Positions 13,001-13,320 of a stretch of 13,320 nucleotides of DNA are shown piece after piece. The stretch spans positions 1,582 to 14,901 of the forward strand of contig PMBP01000205.1 in the NCBI GenBank assembly GCA_003152975.1, read 5' to 3'. Numbering within the stretch: position 1 is the stretch's first letter; each line of letters starts with the position of its first letter. This stretch comes from Phycisphaerales bacterium. Its GTDB lineage: Bacteria; Planctomycetota; Phycisphaerae; Sedimentisphaerales; Anaerohalosphaeraceae. Both the position numbers and the translations under genes were made by a program. Below the pieces are notes generated by a model. That model ran no database searches. It saw only the letters and a program-made list of their open reading frames with translations, and was not told the origin of the DNA.

Positions 13001-13320
13001 CCGGGTTAGTATTGTGAGATTCCGGCCGGAGGGTGAGATAAATAATATTCTCGTGAAGTGGCTGATGTGAAAACCCGCATAATTTTTTTAATTTTTTCTT
13101 GACAATGGGCCAATATGCGTTAATTTCTATGCAGCTTTAGTGGGCGGTAGCTATCACGCTTTTATTCTGCCTGTTCGACTTGCAACCGGGAATTTCTTCG
13201 GAGATGTGAAACGAATCTGCAAGTCGTTCGTCTAATACAGTAGTGAAATTGATCCCCAAGAGGGATGAACTATATGCACTGTGGTATCGTAGAATAATAT
13301 GGAAGAATAGCCAGCGCTTG
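13001..13320. other. AT-rich intergenic end of window, no gene seen
   Basis: No convincing coding region on either strand. The stretch contains poly-T tracts (13083-13097) directly followed by a perfect TTGACA (13099-13104) on the plus strand. A weak TAATTT -10 lies 16 nt on, so a promoter for a gene to the right is possible. A perfect 9-bp inverted repeat, CGACTTGCA (13176-13184) and TGCAAGTCG (13218-13226), encloses 33 nt downstream of it. No terminator with a T-run is visible directly after dprA. Confidence 0.45.
13176..13226. repeat. 9-bp inverted repeat, possible RNA stem
   Basis: CGACTTGCA (13176-13184) and TGCAAGTCG (13218-13226) are exact reverse complements separated by 33 nt. A small CCG/CGG stem could form inside the loop. 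It is downstream of a TTGACA box, so it could lie in a transcribed leader or small RNA. No known family is recognised. Confidence 0.35.

Noticed and set aside
13230..13300. Tiny frame MNYMHCGIVE after a GAGGGATG sequence, recalling the start of glutamine amidotransferases (MCGIV)
   Set aside because: Stops after 10 codons; the likeness is coincidental.
13137..13319. Minus-strand frame open from the right edge for about 60 codons
   Set aside because: Such a run is expected by chance among six frames; no motif, and it cannot be extended beyond the window.
1..13320. CRISPR array, tRNA, rRNA or complete insertion sequence
   Set aside because: No regularly spaced repeats, no cloverleaf with a recognisable T-arm, no rRNA segments and no transposase were found on either strand.

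Overview
The window is GC-rich, densely coded DNA from a Gram-negative-type bacterium. The best guess is a member of the Planctomycetota, possibly Phycisphaerae-like. This rests on the mix of secreted and envelope proteins with odd domain fusions (DUF3472 with GH16; cyclophilin-like with C-type lectin), an Ala/Pro-rich exported coiled-coil protein, and an integrase fragment resembling planctomycete integrases. No rRNA or tRNA is present to settle it, so the phylum is an inference.

Left part (1-2222). The window opens inside a minus-strand gene for a secreted C10 (streptopain-type) cysteine peptidase. It has a perfect-consensus sigma70-type promoter and a leader of about 140 nt. Next comes a poorly coding stretch of about 1 kb that looks like the scar of a mobile island. 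It holds a short GGATT-type repeat, a hairpin, an AT-rich reading frame with no start codon, and a 69-codon remnant of a tyrosine integrase that breaks off at the stop codon of the neighbouring DUF72 gene.

Middle part (2203-7066). A minus-strand pair, marC then a DUF72 gene (32-bp overlap), is divergent from a large plus-strand mprF gene, which encodes a lipid flippase and aminoacyl-phosphatidylglycerol synthase. Both directions have recognisable promoters, and the marC promoter carries palindromes in its spacer and over its -10. A minus-strand gene for an exported coiled-coil protein follows and ends in a clear intrinsic terminator.

Right part (7323-13320). A minus-strand operon encodes a secreted DUF3472-GH16 glucanase, a CYTH-domain protein and a HAD phosphatase; the last two overlap by 4 bp (ATGA). 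Divergent from it is a plus-strand gene for an unusual membrane protein: a cytosolic cyclophilin-like domain, an acidic Pro/Glu linker, one membrane helix, a coiled-coil stalk and an external C-type lectin domain. dprA, the DNA-uptake and recombination mediator, follows closely and appears to start at an ATC codon behind a perfect Shine-Dalgarno. The last 320 bp are AT-rich and show no convincing gene.

The theme is cell-envelope and extracellular function: protease, glucanase, membrane-charge modification and surface lectin. No complete new defence system or CRISPR array is visible. The most novel-looking item is the cyclophilin-like/C-type-lectin transmembrane fusion.
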